Below, piece by piece: positions 22,834 through 33,415 of a stretch of DNA of 64,000 nt. The notes under the pieces were generated by a model. The model worked only from the letters and a program-made list of their open reading frames with translations. It was not told the origin of the DNA and searched no databases. This DNA comes from Strigamia acuminata (Eukaryota; Arthropoda; Chilopoda; Geophilomorpha; Linotaeniidae). Positions within the stretch are counted from its first letter, which is position 1, and every line of letters starts with the position of its first letter. The DNA lies in the NCBI GenBank assembly GCA_949358305.1, contig OX442315.1:5481875-5545874 (forward strand), read 5' to 3'. Both the position numbers and the translations under genes were made by a program.

Positions 22834-23358
22834 GTATACAGGCCCCAGGCTACCGTGACAGTGCAATCACGTCAAAACACTTCAGTGTCTCTGCATCCCG
22901 TACACTTGCTGGATAAACACTTCAACTGTCTCTGTTCCAAATTCAATGTGGCAGACATAGTGGATCTGCATGGTCACTTCTTTGTTTCTTTTATCCGACT
23001 TCTACGCCCTCTAGTGGCTTTGGCCATTTTGCCATGCGTCGTCTGCTAACTTCTGTACTGTTGTGATGTGTCGGTCTTGGCTGTAACTTCTGGATCCAGC
23101 AACTCTTCCTGGCACGGTGTTCTTTATGGTCCATTTTAGCACTGTGTTGCCCCTGGATAAACCGCTGCATAACAATGTTTTTGAAATAAAAAAAATTCCT
23201 TTTAATTACTTTCAGAGTCAGAATGTAAAAATTAATACAGCAATTCGTAATATGACAAAAAAAAATATTAGTATTTGAATACAAAAATTATAGTCTGATA
23301 CACAGCAGAATGGATAAAAATTGGATTCCGAAAGAAATTATCAAGGATCAAAATTACT
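22834..23358. other. Spacer between Gypsy element and TRAF gene, no gene seen
   Basis: 22834-23130 is moderately GC-rich and may belong to the same older repeat as 17960-18375. 23131-23358 is AT-rich 3' flank of the next gene. No ORF is supported. Confidence 0.45.
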
Positions 23359-26300
23359 TCAAGAGATAATACTTAATAGTAGTTTGAAAAATATTTTACC
23401 ATCCACTAAATGTTTGGCTTTAATTTCTTTTAAAGGAATAAATTTTGGAAATCCATACCCACTGTTGTACATGGTCAACGGCCTGTCAAAACACTCTTTA
23501 AAATTGTCCAGATCAGACTCGACGGTGCCAGAATAATGATCCATTTGCTCCAGTTGATCTAACATGCTAAGCTCTGCATGGTACTGTACGGGCCAATTAA
23601 GTATTGCGTCGTTTGGACCTTTGAGCACTTGAATACCAATAGATAAATGAGTTCCCTCTACGTCACCGTAGCCGTTGGGATAGAGCTCCAGTCGCATTTT
23701 ATAACCAAATTCAGATGTGTAGAAAGAATCACTGTGTGTGGCAAAGTTGTCGCCTGTTTTTGCGTTAATTTGGAGGTTGGTGAAGTTTTCAACGATCCAG
23801 ATGTATTGGAATGAGGCGAGTTTTAAGGCCAGTTCGCTTCTCAACCGAATTAATTCTTGTTTTTGTTCCAGACAAACTGCTTCCAATTTATCTAGTTGGA
23901 TGGAATTTCTGACTAATTTTCAGCTCGGATTAATTATGGATTTGGCAAATTACCTTTTTCTTTTGTAAAATCATGTCTCATGGAAATTTGTCTCTTTTGC
24001 ACAGCAGCTGCAATCAATTTATTTTCATTTCAGTTCGTCGATTTAAATTCAATAGATTTTACCTAAATTTTGTTGACTCTCCAAGAAAGATTCACTCACG
24101 TTGTCAATTTTCTCATATAATATTTTCTTGTCTTCAGCTGAAATTGTTAAATTTAGTTGTACAAAAGAACAAAAGAAAACTTCCCTGCTCTATGATATAC
24201 AGGGTGAAAGAAAAGTCTGTCACGCTACTAAATATTTCTGAAAGTATTGACAATGCATCTAATCTAATGACGGTGAAGTATTAAAGTTGGGTGGGGCAAT
24301 TTTTTGCCCCGCACGCTATTAGAGGCCCGCGGACAATTCGAAGATATACGGTATATAGATTTTAGGGAGACGTTCTATATTTATGCGACATCGTGTCTAC
24401 TATATTTGTGCTACTTGGGTTGTTTACACTCTATTGAATTACTAATAACTCTTAAACAGTGTTGAAAAAGTTACCTTACCTATAGCTTTAACCAGCTGAT
24501 CTATATTGTATAATAAATGAAAAAAAATCAATGTTAATTGACACGCCATTCTGAGATTTCAACAACTTACTGTTCGCGGTTGTCAGAGCGTTTAGAGCAT
24601 TTTCATTCTTTCTCACTTTCTCAAATTGATCAGTTTGTTGCTTACATATTGGCCCTAAAACAACATCAGAGATAGTTTTTTGCTAAAACTATATAGAAAA
24701 TACAACAAAAACATTCACTTAATGTTTCATTTTGACTTGTTAGGCGTTGCTCAAGTTCATTTATCTTTGAATGTAGTAATTCATTTGCTTCAAAAATAAA
24801 ACAAACCACTGTTCAATGTGGTAGTAACACTTCAGTTTGCAATACTTACTTTTTAAAACTTTCTCTAAAAATAAAAATTAAAAAATTAAAAAATTATTAA
24901 AAAAATTAATTTTTGTTATTATAAAATGTACCAAACTCCTGTTCTAATTTCTCCATCTTCTTGCTTTGTTTTACTTGAAAGTCACTCATGAGCTTTTTAC
25001 ATGAATTCATTTCCAACTCCTGTTTGTGTACAGTTTTGTCTAGATTAGCTGTACAAAAATACAAACAGTATAAATAAACAACAAACTCTATAAAAAAAAT
25101 AGAATTTTACCTTGTGTCACCTTCATTTTGCTGCAATACTCTTTCTGCTGTTGATTTTGATTCTTCTCACCTAATGTTAAATGTGTGCTTAGAAAAATAA
25201 TTAAAAGTTAGACTAAGTCAATTTTTTTTCCAATTTTTAAATCATTCAACTGCCAACTGGTGTTTTTTTTTCTAATTCAAACAAAAATATATATAAATAT
25301 TCTTGAAAAATCAGAGCAATTTCTCCAAATTAACATCAAAATTTGCATTAGAATATAAATAGTCCTTAGTATGGCTATTTAGTCACTAGATTGTGTTTGT
25401 TAACTGCATTTATGTACTTTTTAAACAGAAATAAACGGGGAAAAAATACCACAACACCAGAAATGGGGGACATAATCCATTTCAAAGTTAGCAGTTTCTA
25501 ATTTAATTTTTTCTAGGGCGCTCATTGCAACTTGCGGCTCGATTTCTTTCGTAAAGGATCCGGTACAACCGATTCCTTTTCTGAAGCGGTTCCTCCTTGC
25601 ACCTGCGCCTGGCTACTAAGAGCTTCCTTGAGTGATAAAACTTCGTTGAATGAACGTGATAGCATGGATGAATTACTTATTTGCTAAAGAAAAATAAAAT
25701 AAATAAATAAAAGTATTCAGAAGATTGAAATCCAATGTTTGAACTTATTTTACATCAGTTTGAAGAGACAACAATAAATTCATCATCAACTCAGCATGAA
25801 CATTGCCGCTTTCGTGTTGTTCAATTTCCAGTCTAGTTCCCTGCAATGACATTGAAATGGATGGACCAGTATGCATTTTTTAATCTGAACACACTTGAAA
25901 TTGGCAACCGATAGCTGAGAACTTGCAATAAACTAAATCACCAGAACATTCATGCACATGAATTTTCATCTAGAAACAAAATTAAAATCAATTCCAGATT
26001 ATTCCTCGCATATTTCAGTGTTGTACCGCAATCCGGATAAACTTCTTGTGGCAAAACTTGCAGACGATTGGATGCATATCACAGGTTTCAGAGTGGCTCT
26101 AGTAATCAAAGTTGTGTACAATAAAATTTAATTTAATTTAATTTAGTTTAATGTAATTCTGTTTAATAATGTCTCATTTGTTTTCAATTAAATAATTTTA
26201 TTTTTTTTCAATTTCAAATATACCTTCATCTTACCCACATCAACCATGCTGTTACAATGTGTACAAAGCTCTTTCTGTATGTATAACTCACCAGCAGCGG

Positions 26301-26558
26301 CATTATTCTCCTACATATTAAAAAATATAAAAACTCAAACTCAATTATTTATTGGTAAATATCATTTCTTACCTTTGCTTTTGCACCACATTTCTGGCAA
26401 TAGACTTGACCTAGAATTTTGTTCTTTTGCGCAATGCTCTTCAAGCCACAGCTACACAGAAAAGAAATTAATAAAACAACACAATAAGAGCTAAATCCTG
26501 TAACTTGTCATAATAAAATATACACTTACTGGAAGCAAGTGAAGGTTTCTGGATCCAT
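23359..26558 (-). CDS. TRAF-like protein: zinc fingers, coiled coil, MATH (gene 1, 15 exons)
   Basis: Exons: 26530-26558, 26373-26451, 26224-26310, 26027-26098, 25895-25969, 25754-25840, 25603-25683, 25111-25147, 24932-25048, 24850-24864, 24719-24787, 24571-24654, 24480-24500, 24063-24137, 23359-23891. All joints keep phase and total 1461 nt (486 aa). The N-terminus has four C-x2-C pairs (TCFHC, YCQKC, LCTHC, VCKFC) in place of a clear C3HC4 RING. A TRAF-type finger with the diagnostic CKFSAIGCQF follows, then a long coiled coil and a TRAF-C/MATH domain (FYTSEFGYKMRLELYP, KGPNDAILNWPVQY). Such proteins are cytoplasmic trimeric adaptors for receptor signalling. Ubiquitin-ligase activity is doubtful without a standard RING. 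Most close in exon structure to gene 2. Confidence 0.88.
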
Positions 26559-26883
26559 AGTCACTGAACAACAAATGTGACACTAGTTTTTACATCAAGG
26601 AGTTTGACTGTACATTTAAATGATTAGTCCTCATCTTAGACACTTCCTGAAAGCATTTTCCAAAATAGCTAACAAATTTGGAGGATGAAGGGTTAAAAAT
26701 TGTGTAGCCTGATAGTTTTTTCAGCAATCACACAGACATCTCTAATAATTAACTGCATGATGCCTAATCACATGGGAATTTGATATAAAATTGGACAAAA
26801 AATTGATAACATGTTGCCATAGCTTTAAACAACAATTAATGATGGTCCATTATTTACCAACTTTTGCTGTTTATTAGGCCTCA
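26559..26883. promoter_or_regulatory. Divergent promoter region between TRAF gene 1 and the transporter
   Basis: 325 bp separate the two start codons, which face away from each other. Both promoters and 5' UTRs must lie here unless untranslated exons exist elsewhere. I recognise no specific binding site. Confidence 0.5.
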
Positions 26884-29800
26884 ATGTGTAGTTTAAATAG
26901 CTATTTTGCGCCCATCAGAAACAGAGACACTCCTGAGGTAAAGTTGTTTTAGTGGGAAATTTTATATAACAAAAACTGACACAAATATTTTTTTTGTAGA
27001 GGTGTTGTTCTGATAGTCAACTAAACATTCCAAAAATCAGAGAAATATCAGCAAGAGTAGGTTTGAATGTCCAATCCACATCTAAAACTACCAGAAGACA
27101 AATCTTTTTGGATCGAATTTCTTTCTTTACAAGAAAATGTCGCAAATTCCTGATTATTGCAAAAATTGTTTTTTGTATATTTTTATGTGCACTGTACAAC
27201 TTGTACATGTACACAGTGATCACTTGGAAGTGGCATCAAACCAAGGATGTGTGCAAAGGAGTGAAACTATTGACTTTTACATCTCTTGTAGCATTTCCAT
27301 TTTTGATATACTTTGTGGCTGTAAAACCACTATTTGGTCCAATAATTGCAAACACCTTAATTGCTATCATTAATAAGATGAAGAAAGCGATTCCATTTGC
27401 ATTTACATCCAAATTCAGCATGTGAGTATAACTGTTAAAGCTGCTATTTTTGCGGGCTTAGAACGGCCCTTTGCAGACGCATTGCGGAGTGATTGCGGGC
27501 TCATTTTTTGGGAGTAAATAACAATTCTTAGTCCAAAAGATGAAATTTTGATCCAAAAGATGAAATTTTGATCCAGAAGATGAAATTTTGATCCTAAAGA
27601 TGAAATTTTGGTCCAAAAGATGAAATTTTGGTCCAAAAGTTGAAATTTTGGTCCAAAAGTTGAAATTTTGGTCCAAAAGTTGAAATTTTGGTCTAAAAGA
27701 TGAAATTTTGGTCCAAAAGATGAAATTTTGATCCAAAAGATGAAATTTTGATCCAAAAGATGAAATTTTGTTCCAAAAGATGAAATTTTGGTCCAAAAGA
27801 TGAAATTTTGGTCCAAAAGATGAAATTTTGGTCCAAAAGATGAAATTTTGGTCCAAAAGATGAAATTTTGGTCCAAAAGATGAAATTTTGGTCCAAAAAA
27901 TGAAATTTTGGTCCAAAAGATGAAATTTTGGTCCAAAAGATGAAATTTTGGTCCAAAAGATGAAATTTTGGTCCAAAAGATGAAATTTTGGTCTAAAAAA
28001 TAAAATTAATATTATTTTTGCGAGACACCCCTATTATTGGCCAATTGCAGATTTTCTGCAAAATTTCGGTACTACGATCCGATTGCGAAAATTGCGGACC
28101 AAAAAAATCCTCAGAATGCAAAAATTTTGGTGTCAAAATGCTCAATTTGCCCTATCTGCAAGTATGAAAACATTTTAAACAACATTTTTTTCAAAAAAAA
28201 TAGCAGCTTTAATAACTGTATAAAATCAACTGCAAATTAACTTAAATTTTATCAGTGTTTTTGGATGTGTTCTGTGCCTAGCAATCACAGCCTCAGTTAC
28301 ATTCGACAGCAAAGAAATGGTATTAAGATGTGTTTCTTTTGCTGGAATTTTATTTTTGATACTAGTGGGCTTTATTTTTTCTAAACATCGTAGGAGAGTA
28401 CGTTATATATGACCATTTATTTACCGTATTACCCCGCTTTAACCCCTATGCCGCTGTACTTGGGATTACCAACTACAGTCGAAACTCTTTATAACAAATC
28501 GCGATATAACGAATTATCGATATAACGAATACCTAAAAATGGCCGGTTTGGTTGGCTGGCCATAGAAACACCACGTTAAAAAATTTCAATATAACGAATT
28601 CTCGTTATAATAAATCGATTTTTCGGGTTCCTTGCGATTCTTTATAAAGAGTTTCGACTGTACTAATATTTTCAGTCATATAAAGCTTATACCATACCAG
28701 TAAAAGAGCCCGGATAAATAATTATATTAGAATTTAGGCCAGAATTTGAATTTTCTTGATATTCTGAAGGTTATTATTAAAATTTGGGTAAATTTATAGA
28801 AATTTAGGTCAATTTCCTACATTTTTGACATCTAAAAATGCGTTTTAAGCTTGTTTTGATTCAATCCTCATTTATAACAACATGCTGGTAAAAACAGCAA
28901 TCTGGTCAAATTCGAGTTATACCGGCATGTGGCTTAAAGCAGGACGATACGATAAGAAATTCAATACATACTTCTCTAATTATTTAGATTGACTGGCACC
29001 TTGTTGTCTGGGGTCATGTGTTGCAATTTTTACTCGCTTACTTGTTATTGCGATGGTCAGCTGGTCAAATCTTCATGCAATGTCTCAGTACTAAAATAAT
29101 TCAACTTATCAATTATTCAAACAATGGAAGTCAAGTTTTATTTGGTTATCTGGCAACTGGAGAAATTGAGTTTTTGAATACAGAAATGGAAGCGGCAAAA
29201 CAAACGTCAATTCTAGCCTTTAAAGTACAGTATACTGTATACCCCCTGAAGTTATAAATTCATTTTAATTTTTTGCAATGTGTTCACAGGCTTTCACAGC
29301 AGTGATATTTATTTCGCTGGTAAGCTCACTTCTGTTTTACTACGAGATATTGCCGTGGTTAATTGTCAAATTAGGTTGGATTTTATATAAAATCCTGGGT
29401 TCAACTGCTGTGGAAACAATGAATGCATCTGCAAACATATTCTTAGGAATGGTAAAGACTAATGCTGGTTCCCACTCGACTGAAACTGGGCAGAAAGTCC
29501 TGTTTTCTGCTACGACGTCACTTACTCTTATTTGGGCAGAAAATAGACTATATTTTTCTGCTGCCGAAAACACCACATGCCAATCAGATCACTTTGAATG
29601 TGGCCGGTGATCTGATCAGTTGATTGCCAGTGCTTAGTTTTGACGGGAAACTTAGCACTTTTTGGCAGAATTTGTGGCCAGTGTTTGGCCGATTACCAAT
29701 TCTTAGTTTCGACAGCATTTTTTTTTCTGCCCAATATTTTCTACCCACTTTTTTCCGGATGGGAACCAATAGCAGAAAAGATAAATGTGTTTTAAAAAAT

Positions 29801-32800
29801 TTCTGCTGACTGAATTCAGTCAAGTAGGAACCCAGCACAAAGAAAATATGAAACTGAATTGATATACCAGAGATAATTAAACGTAGGTAGAGGCCCCTCT
29901 GTGTGTCAAGCCTTATTTGCATCTACTAACAAAGGCTGAATTGCATACAGTTATGGCTAGTGGATTTGCAACAATGGCAGGAACTGTTTTTGCAGCTTAT
30001 GTAGCTATGGGAGTAAGTCTATTTTATTTTTATTTATTTTTTATTCCTTTACTAATTCGCAATAACAGGTCACACGCATTCGATCACAAATATTAAGGTT
30101 TAATTGATTATTAAATGAATAACCTCCAGAATATCAAGAAAACTCAAATTTCTGACCCAAATTCCAATATAATTATTCACCCGGGCTCTTTTAATTAAAA
30201 AACATTTTAAAAAACCCACCTTTTCACTTATATCGGTATGTTTCATTTTTTTCGGTATAGTACCGTACTGCCTCATTTAAATGCCCGGGCGTTAAAATTC
30301 TTTTTTTGGGCCAACTGCCAGGCGGTAATTTGAAACCAGGCGGTTAAATGAACCAGGTGTTTATCCAGAAAAATTGTTAAAAAAAAAATCCAGAAAACAA
30401 AGTAGTATAAAGTTATACGAAAGCTTTTTTTAACCGAAGGCGTAACTGTGCTAACACGGAAACAATGTAGCAACTAAACAGTGAAGGTAATGTATATCCT
30501 TCATCGTACCACACGTAACTTATGCGTACGTGTGCGTACGTTATGCAGGCGTAATTGCCTATTGCTGGTTCACCCTGCGTCAATACGGGGCCGGCGTCAA
30601 TACGGGGCCGGCGTCAATAGAATTTTGGCCATACGTCTGCCCGGCGTTAAAACGGGCCCAGCATCTAAGTGAATCCGGGCGTTTAAATGAGGCAGTACGA
30701 TATAAGCTTTACGACTGAATAGTTGGTAATCCTATGTACTGCGGCATGCGGCTTAATATCAAAAAGTAATATTTTTTGCTTTGTTCTAGGTAAATAGCAC
30801 CCATTTGATGGTAGCATCAGTTATGTCATCACCATCAGCTTTGGCCTATTCAAAGCTGCTGTATCCAGAAACAAAAAAAAGTAAAACTACAGCAGTGAAT
30901 ATTGCTCAGTTAGAATGGTTAGCTAGGAGCACTAAATTGTTATTTGTTTCCCAATAATTACTTGATGTTATTAGGAAGTCAGAACAGTCTGCAGTAGAAG
31001 CAGTGTTGAGTGGAACCACAGCAGGACTTATTCTGTACATTAATATTTTGGCCAATTTAATCTGTGTTATAGCTATTACCCAAACAACAGATGCACTGTT
31101 GCACACAATTGGCTCATTAATTGGGTTTGATGAGTTGAATTTGCAAGTAAATAAATTATTTAAAGAATTAGGAAATTTAAAATGGGTTCCATTTAAAACC
31201 CCACTAAAGTTCCTTGGATTTCCACTAAAAAGAAACTAAATCTCACACTGACTGATTTTTCCACTATCGGTAATTTTTTGTCCCACTAATTTAGCTAAGG
31301 CAAAAAAAACTACTTTTTTCCACTAAAATTAAATTGGCAAGAAAAAACTGATTTTACCACTACTATTACTACTTTGGTAAGATAGTTTTGCGAACGTTTT
31401 TCGAACGTTTTGCACCTCAAGTCCGTCTCAGCGGGCAAAGAGGACGACCAGAGGACGACCCGCATGGTCTACGAGCCCCCCAACAGTTGCCCGCTCCCGC
31501 AAGCAAGTCCCCGCCAAGGCCCCTGTCCTAGTCACGTGTCGGGACCCAACAAGACCTCAATGCCCCTCGCAACCGAGTCCCAGCCCAGTCCCAACAAGAC
31601 CTCGGACTCCCCGTCGAGATGCCGGGCCTTCATTTCATAATAGGGGAAAAAGTGGATGTAATAAGTTTTTTTAGTGGAAAAATAAGTTGGGTTTAAATAA
31701 ATATTTTTAGTGGAAAAAATAGTTTTTTTTGGCTTAGTTAAATTAGTGGGACAAAAAATTACCGATAGTGGAAAAACCAGTCAGTGTAAGATTTAGTTTT
31801 TTTTTTAGTGGAAATCCAAGCCACTTTAGTGGGATTTTAATTTGTGCCCATTTAAAATCTAATGATTATCTTTTAGTTTCTGCTTTCCTATATGTTTTCT
31901 CCATTGGCATTCATAATGGGAGTCCAATGGGATGAATGTGTGGCTGTTGGAGAACTCCTTGGAATAAAAACAATAGTCAATGGATTTGTTGCTTTTGGAA
32001 AGATGATCAGTTTGCGTGAAAATTCAGAATTAACAGTAAGTTATTACATTATTTTTGTTCCAGATTGAAATCCTGCAGGTTCCATCTGTTGCAGACATTC
32101 CAGTGTTAGTCAATTTGTTTGTTTCTGTTTATAGTACCGGTCAGAAATGATCGCAACATTTGCTCAGTGCAGTTTTGCAAACATTGTTAGTATGGGGATC
32201 ATGCTTGGTGGCCTAGCTAGTATAGCACCATCAAAGATAAGCGACATTTCAACATTGCTCGTGCGCTCCTTATGTGCTGGCTCAGCTGCATCTTTTATCA
32301 CAGCTTGTGTTGCTGGTAAGTAAGACTCTTAATCGAAGAAATGCTGTACTTGTATATTAACACAGGGTGAGCCAGAGAGACCTGATTCATTTATTCGCCG
32401 ATCCCGTTTAAGTGCCGGGCGGACAGCGGCGATTTCGAAAATTGACGCCGGCCCTGAATAAGCGCCGGGTCCGGTAAATTCACCTACTTTTTGCAAAAAA
32501 TCGGTGGTTTAACGGAAAAATTACCATTTATCGCCAAAAATCAGTAAGTTTTCGCGTATGCTCCGGGCCCGAATAAGCGCCGGGCGGGGCGGGTCAAAAA
32601 CAGAATTAAACGCCCGGGCTATTAAACGAGGCGGTATGGTAATTACATTTTCAAAAGCATCAGGATTAAATTACTCTGGCTCACCCTGTATATTCATTTC
32701 CTGATAAGAAATTATTCGTGGATTTATTAAAACTGTAATAAATCCACGAATTAGTACCGTATATCTGTAGAAAAAAAATATTTTGACCCGCGCGCTATTC

Positions 32801-33206
32801 GAGGCCCGCAGACTATTTAAACCCAGCATGGGCCAGTTGGCCAATGCTGGGTTTTTTTTAACGTATCGGCAACAAAAAACTACTAAAAGTGTGACACACG
32901 TTTCGGTAATTTTCTAACGAAACGTATGCAAAACGTTTCATTTGTCATCCTTTTTTGGCACATTTCAGGCCTCCAATTGTGTACCCGCGCGTTATTGGCA
33001 AAAATAAAATTTGCCCCACGTGCAATTGGAGGTCGACAATATACGGTATTCCATAACTGCCATAACACCTCAAGATTTACTAGAATCAACTCATTCAAAG
33101 TCAAAAATTGATTCGATAATTAAGTTTTAATACTCGGTTTAATTTTGTAATTAAATGCACCTAATAATGTTTGGTCGTTACAGGTGTCTTAATGGAGGAT
33201 AAGTGA
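26884..33206 (+). CDS. Concentrative nucleoside transporter (CNT/SLC28 family)
   Basis: Eleven exons: 26884-26937, 27018-27421, 28256-28397, 28988-29224, 29290-29451, 29887-30012, 30790-30917, 30975-31146, 31877-32035, 32135-32315, 33184-33206. All phases close, giving 595 aa, near the family length. Many TM helices are visible. CNT landmarks occur in order: VVWGHVLQFLLAYLLLRW, FTAVIFISLVSSLLFYYE, GSTAVETMNASANIFLG, EAPLCVKPYL, MASGFATMAGTV, VASVMSSPSALAYSKL, and NGFVAF. The family imports nucleosides driven by Na+ or H+ at the plasma membrane. The usual GQTEAP substrate motif reads GMVEAP here, across an exon junction. Its introns carry five or six small repeats. The first exon is short and rests on phase and the donor site alone. 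Confidence 0.88.
27531..28006. repeat. 20-bp tandem repeat, about 24 copies, in transporter intron
   Basis: Copies of TGAAATTTTGGTCCAAAAGA with few variants (GTCC/ATCC, AGA/AGT). Three units make 60 bp, so it is open in all three minus frames. The long Phe/Trp/Lys-rich ORFs there are only this repeat. Confidence 0.97.
28476..28660. mobile_element. Pogo-like MITE
   Basis: CAGTCGAAACTCTTTATAA and its reverse complement form the ends, flanked by TA on both sides. It is related to 46910-47213. The CAGTCGAA...TTATAACGA pattern is typical of pogo/Tigger-derived MITEs. Confidence 0.8.
29463..29839. mobile_element. Inverted-repeat element in transporter intron
   Basis: The left end TGCTGGTTCCCACT...GACTGAA matches the reverse complement of the right end (GACTGAATTCAGTC...GAACCCAGCA) imperfectly. 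It is about 377 bp and non-coding. Confidence 0.55.
30266..30697. mobile_element. Foldback element with TACTGCCTCATTTAAA ends
   Basis: TACTGCCTCATTTAAATGCC (30266) pairs with the right end CGTTTAAATGAGGCAGTA (30680-30697). The inside has repeated CCGGCGTCAATA units near 30590-30620. It lies in a transporter intron. Confidence 0.7.
31174..31859. mobile_element. MITE with about 150-bp inverted arms and a GC-rich core
   Basis: The arms 31174-31323 and about 31708-31859 are near-perfect reverse complements (shared blocks such as CACTATCGGTAATTTTTTGT). Between them, 31395-31640 is strongly GC-rich, unlike anything around it, and carries a Pro/Ser-rich 76-residue open frame (31410-31640) of unknown status. 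It lies in a transporter intron. Confidence 0.8.
32362..32689. mobile_element. Inverted-repeat element with ACAGGGTGAGCCAGAG ends
   Basis: ACAGGGTGAGCCAGAG at 32362 pairs exactly with 32674-32689. A GC-rich inner part (about 32398-32640, GCGCCGGG motifs) resembles the 30266-30697 family, so this may be one element nested in another. Confidence 0.65.
32755..33048. mobile_element. MITE with TACCGTATAT ends
   Basis: TACCGTATAT at 32755 and ATATACGGTA at 33039-33048 form the termini. Inner inverted blocks (CCCAGCATGGGCCAGTTGGC / CCAATGCTGGG and ACGTTTCGG / CGAAACGT) make it hairpin-rich. A related copy is at 34050-45859, and a fragment is near 24290-24352. Confidence 0.7.
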
Positions 33207-33415
33207 TCTCTGATAATAAAATTAATTAAATTCAACAACAAGGCTTTCGATTTGATTGGAACTCCAAAACAGATTTGAATAAAATAAAATAAAATGGTTG
33301 TCGAATTAAATCTGTTACTGTACCACACTTGACACGTAAAACTCTAAATGTTGCACACTTTGGTAATTCCACAGATTTATTACCGCAAAATACAACATGG
33401 TACATGTTAGTACTT

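Noticed and set aside
27415-27976. Three long overlapping minus-strand ORFs rich in Phe, Trp and Lys (up to 173 aa)
   Set aside because: They are translations of the 20-bp tandem repeat, which is open in all frames of one strand, and lie in an intron of the transporter.
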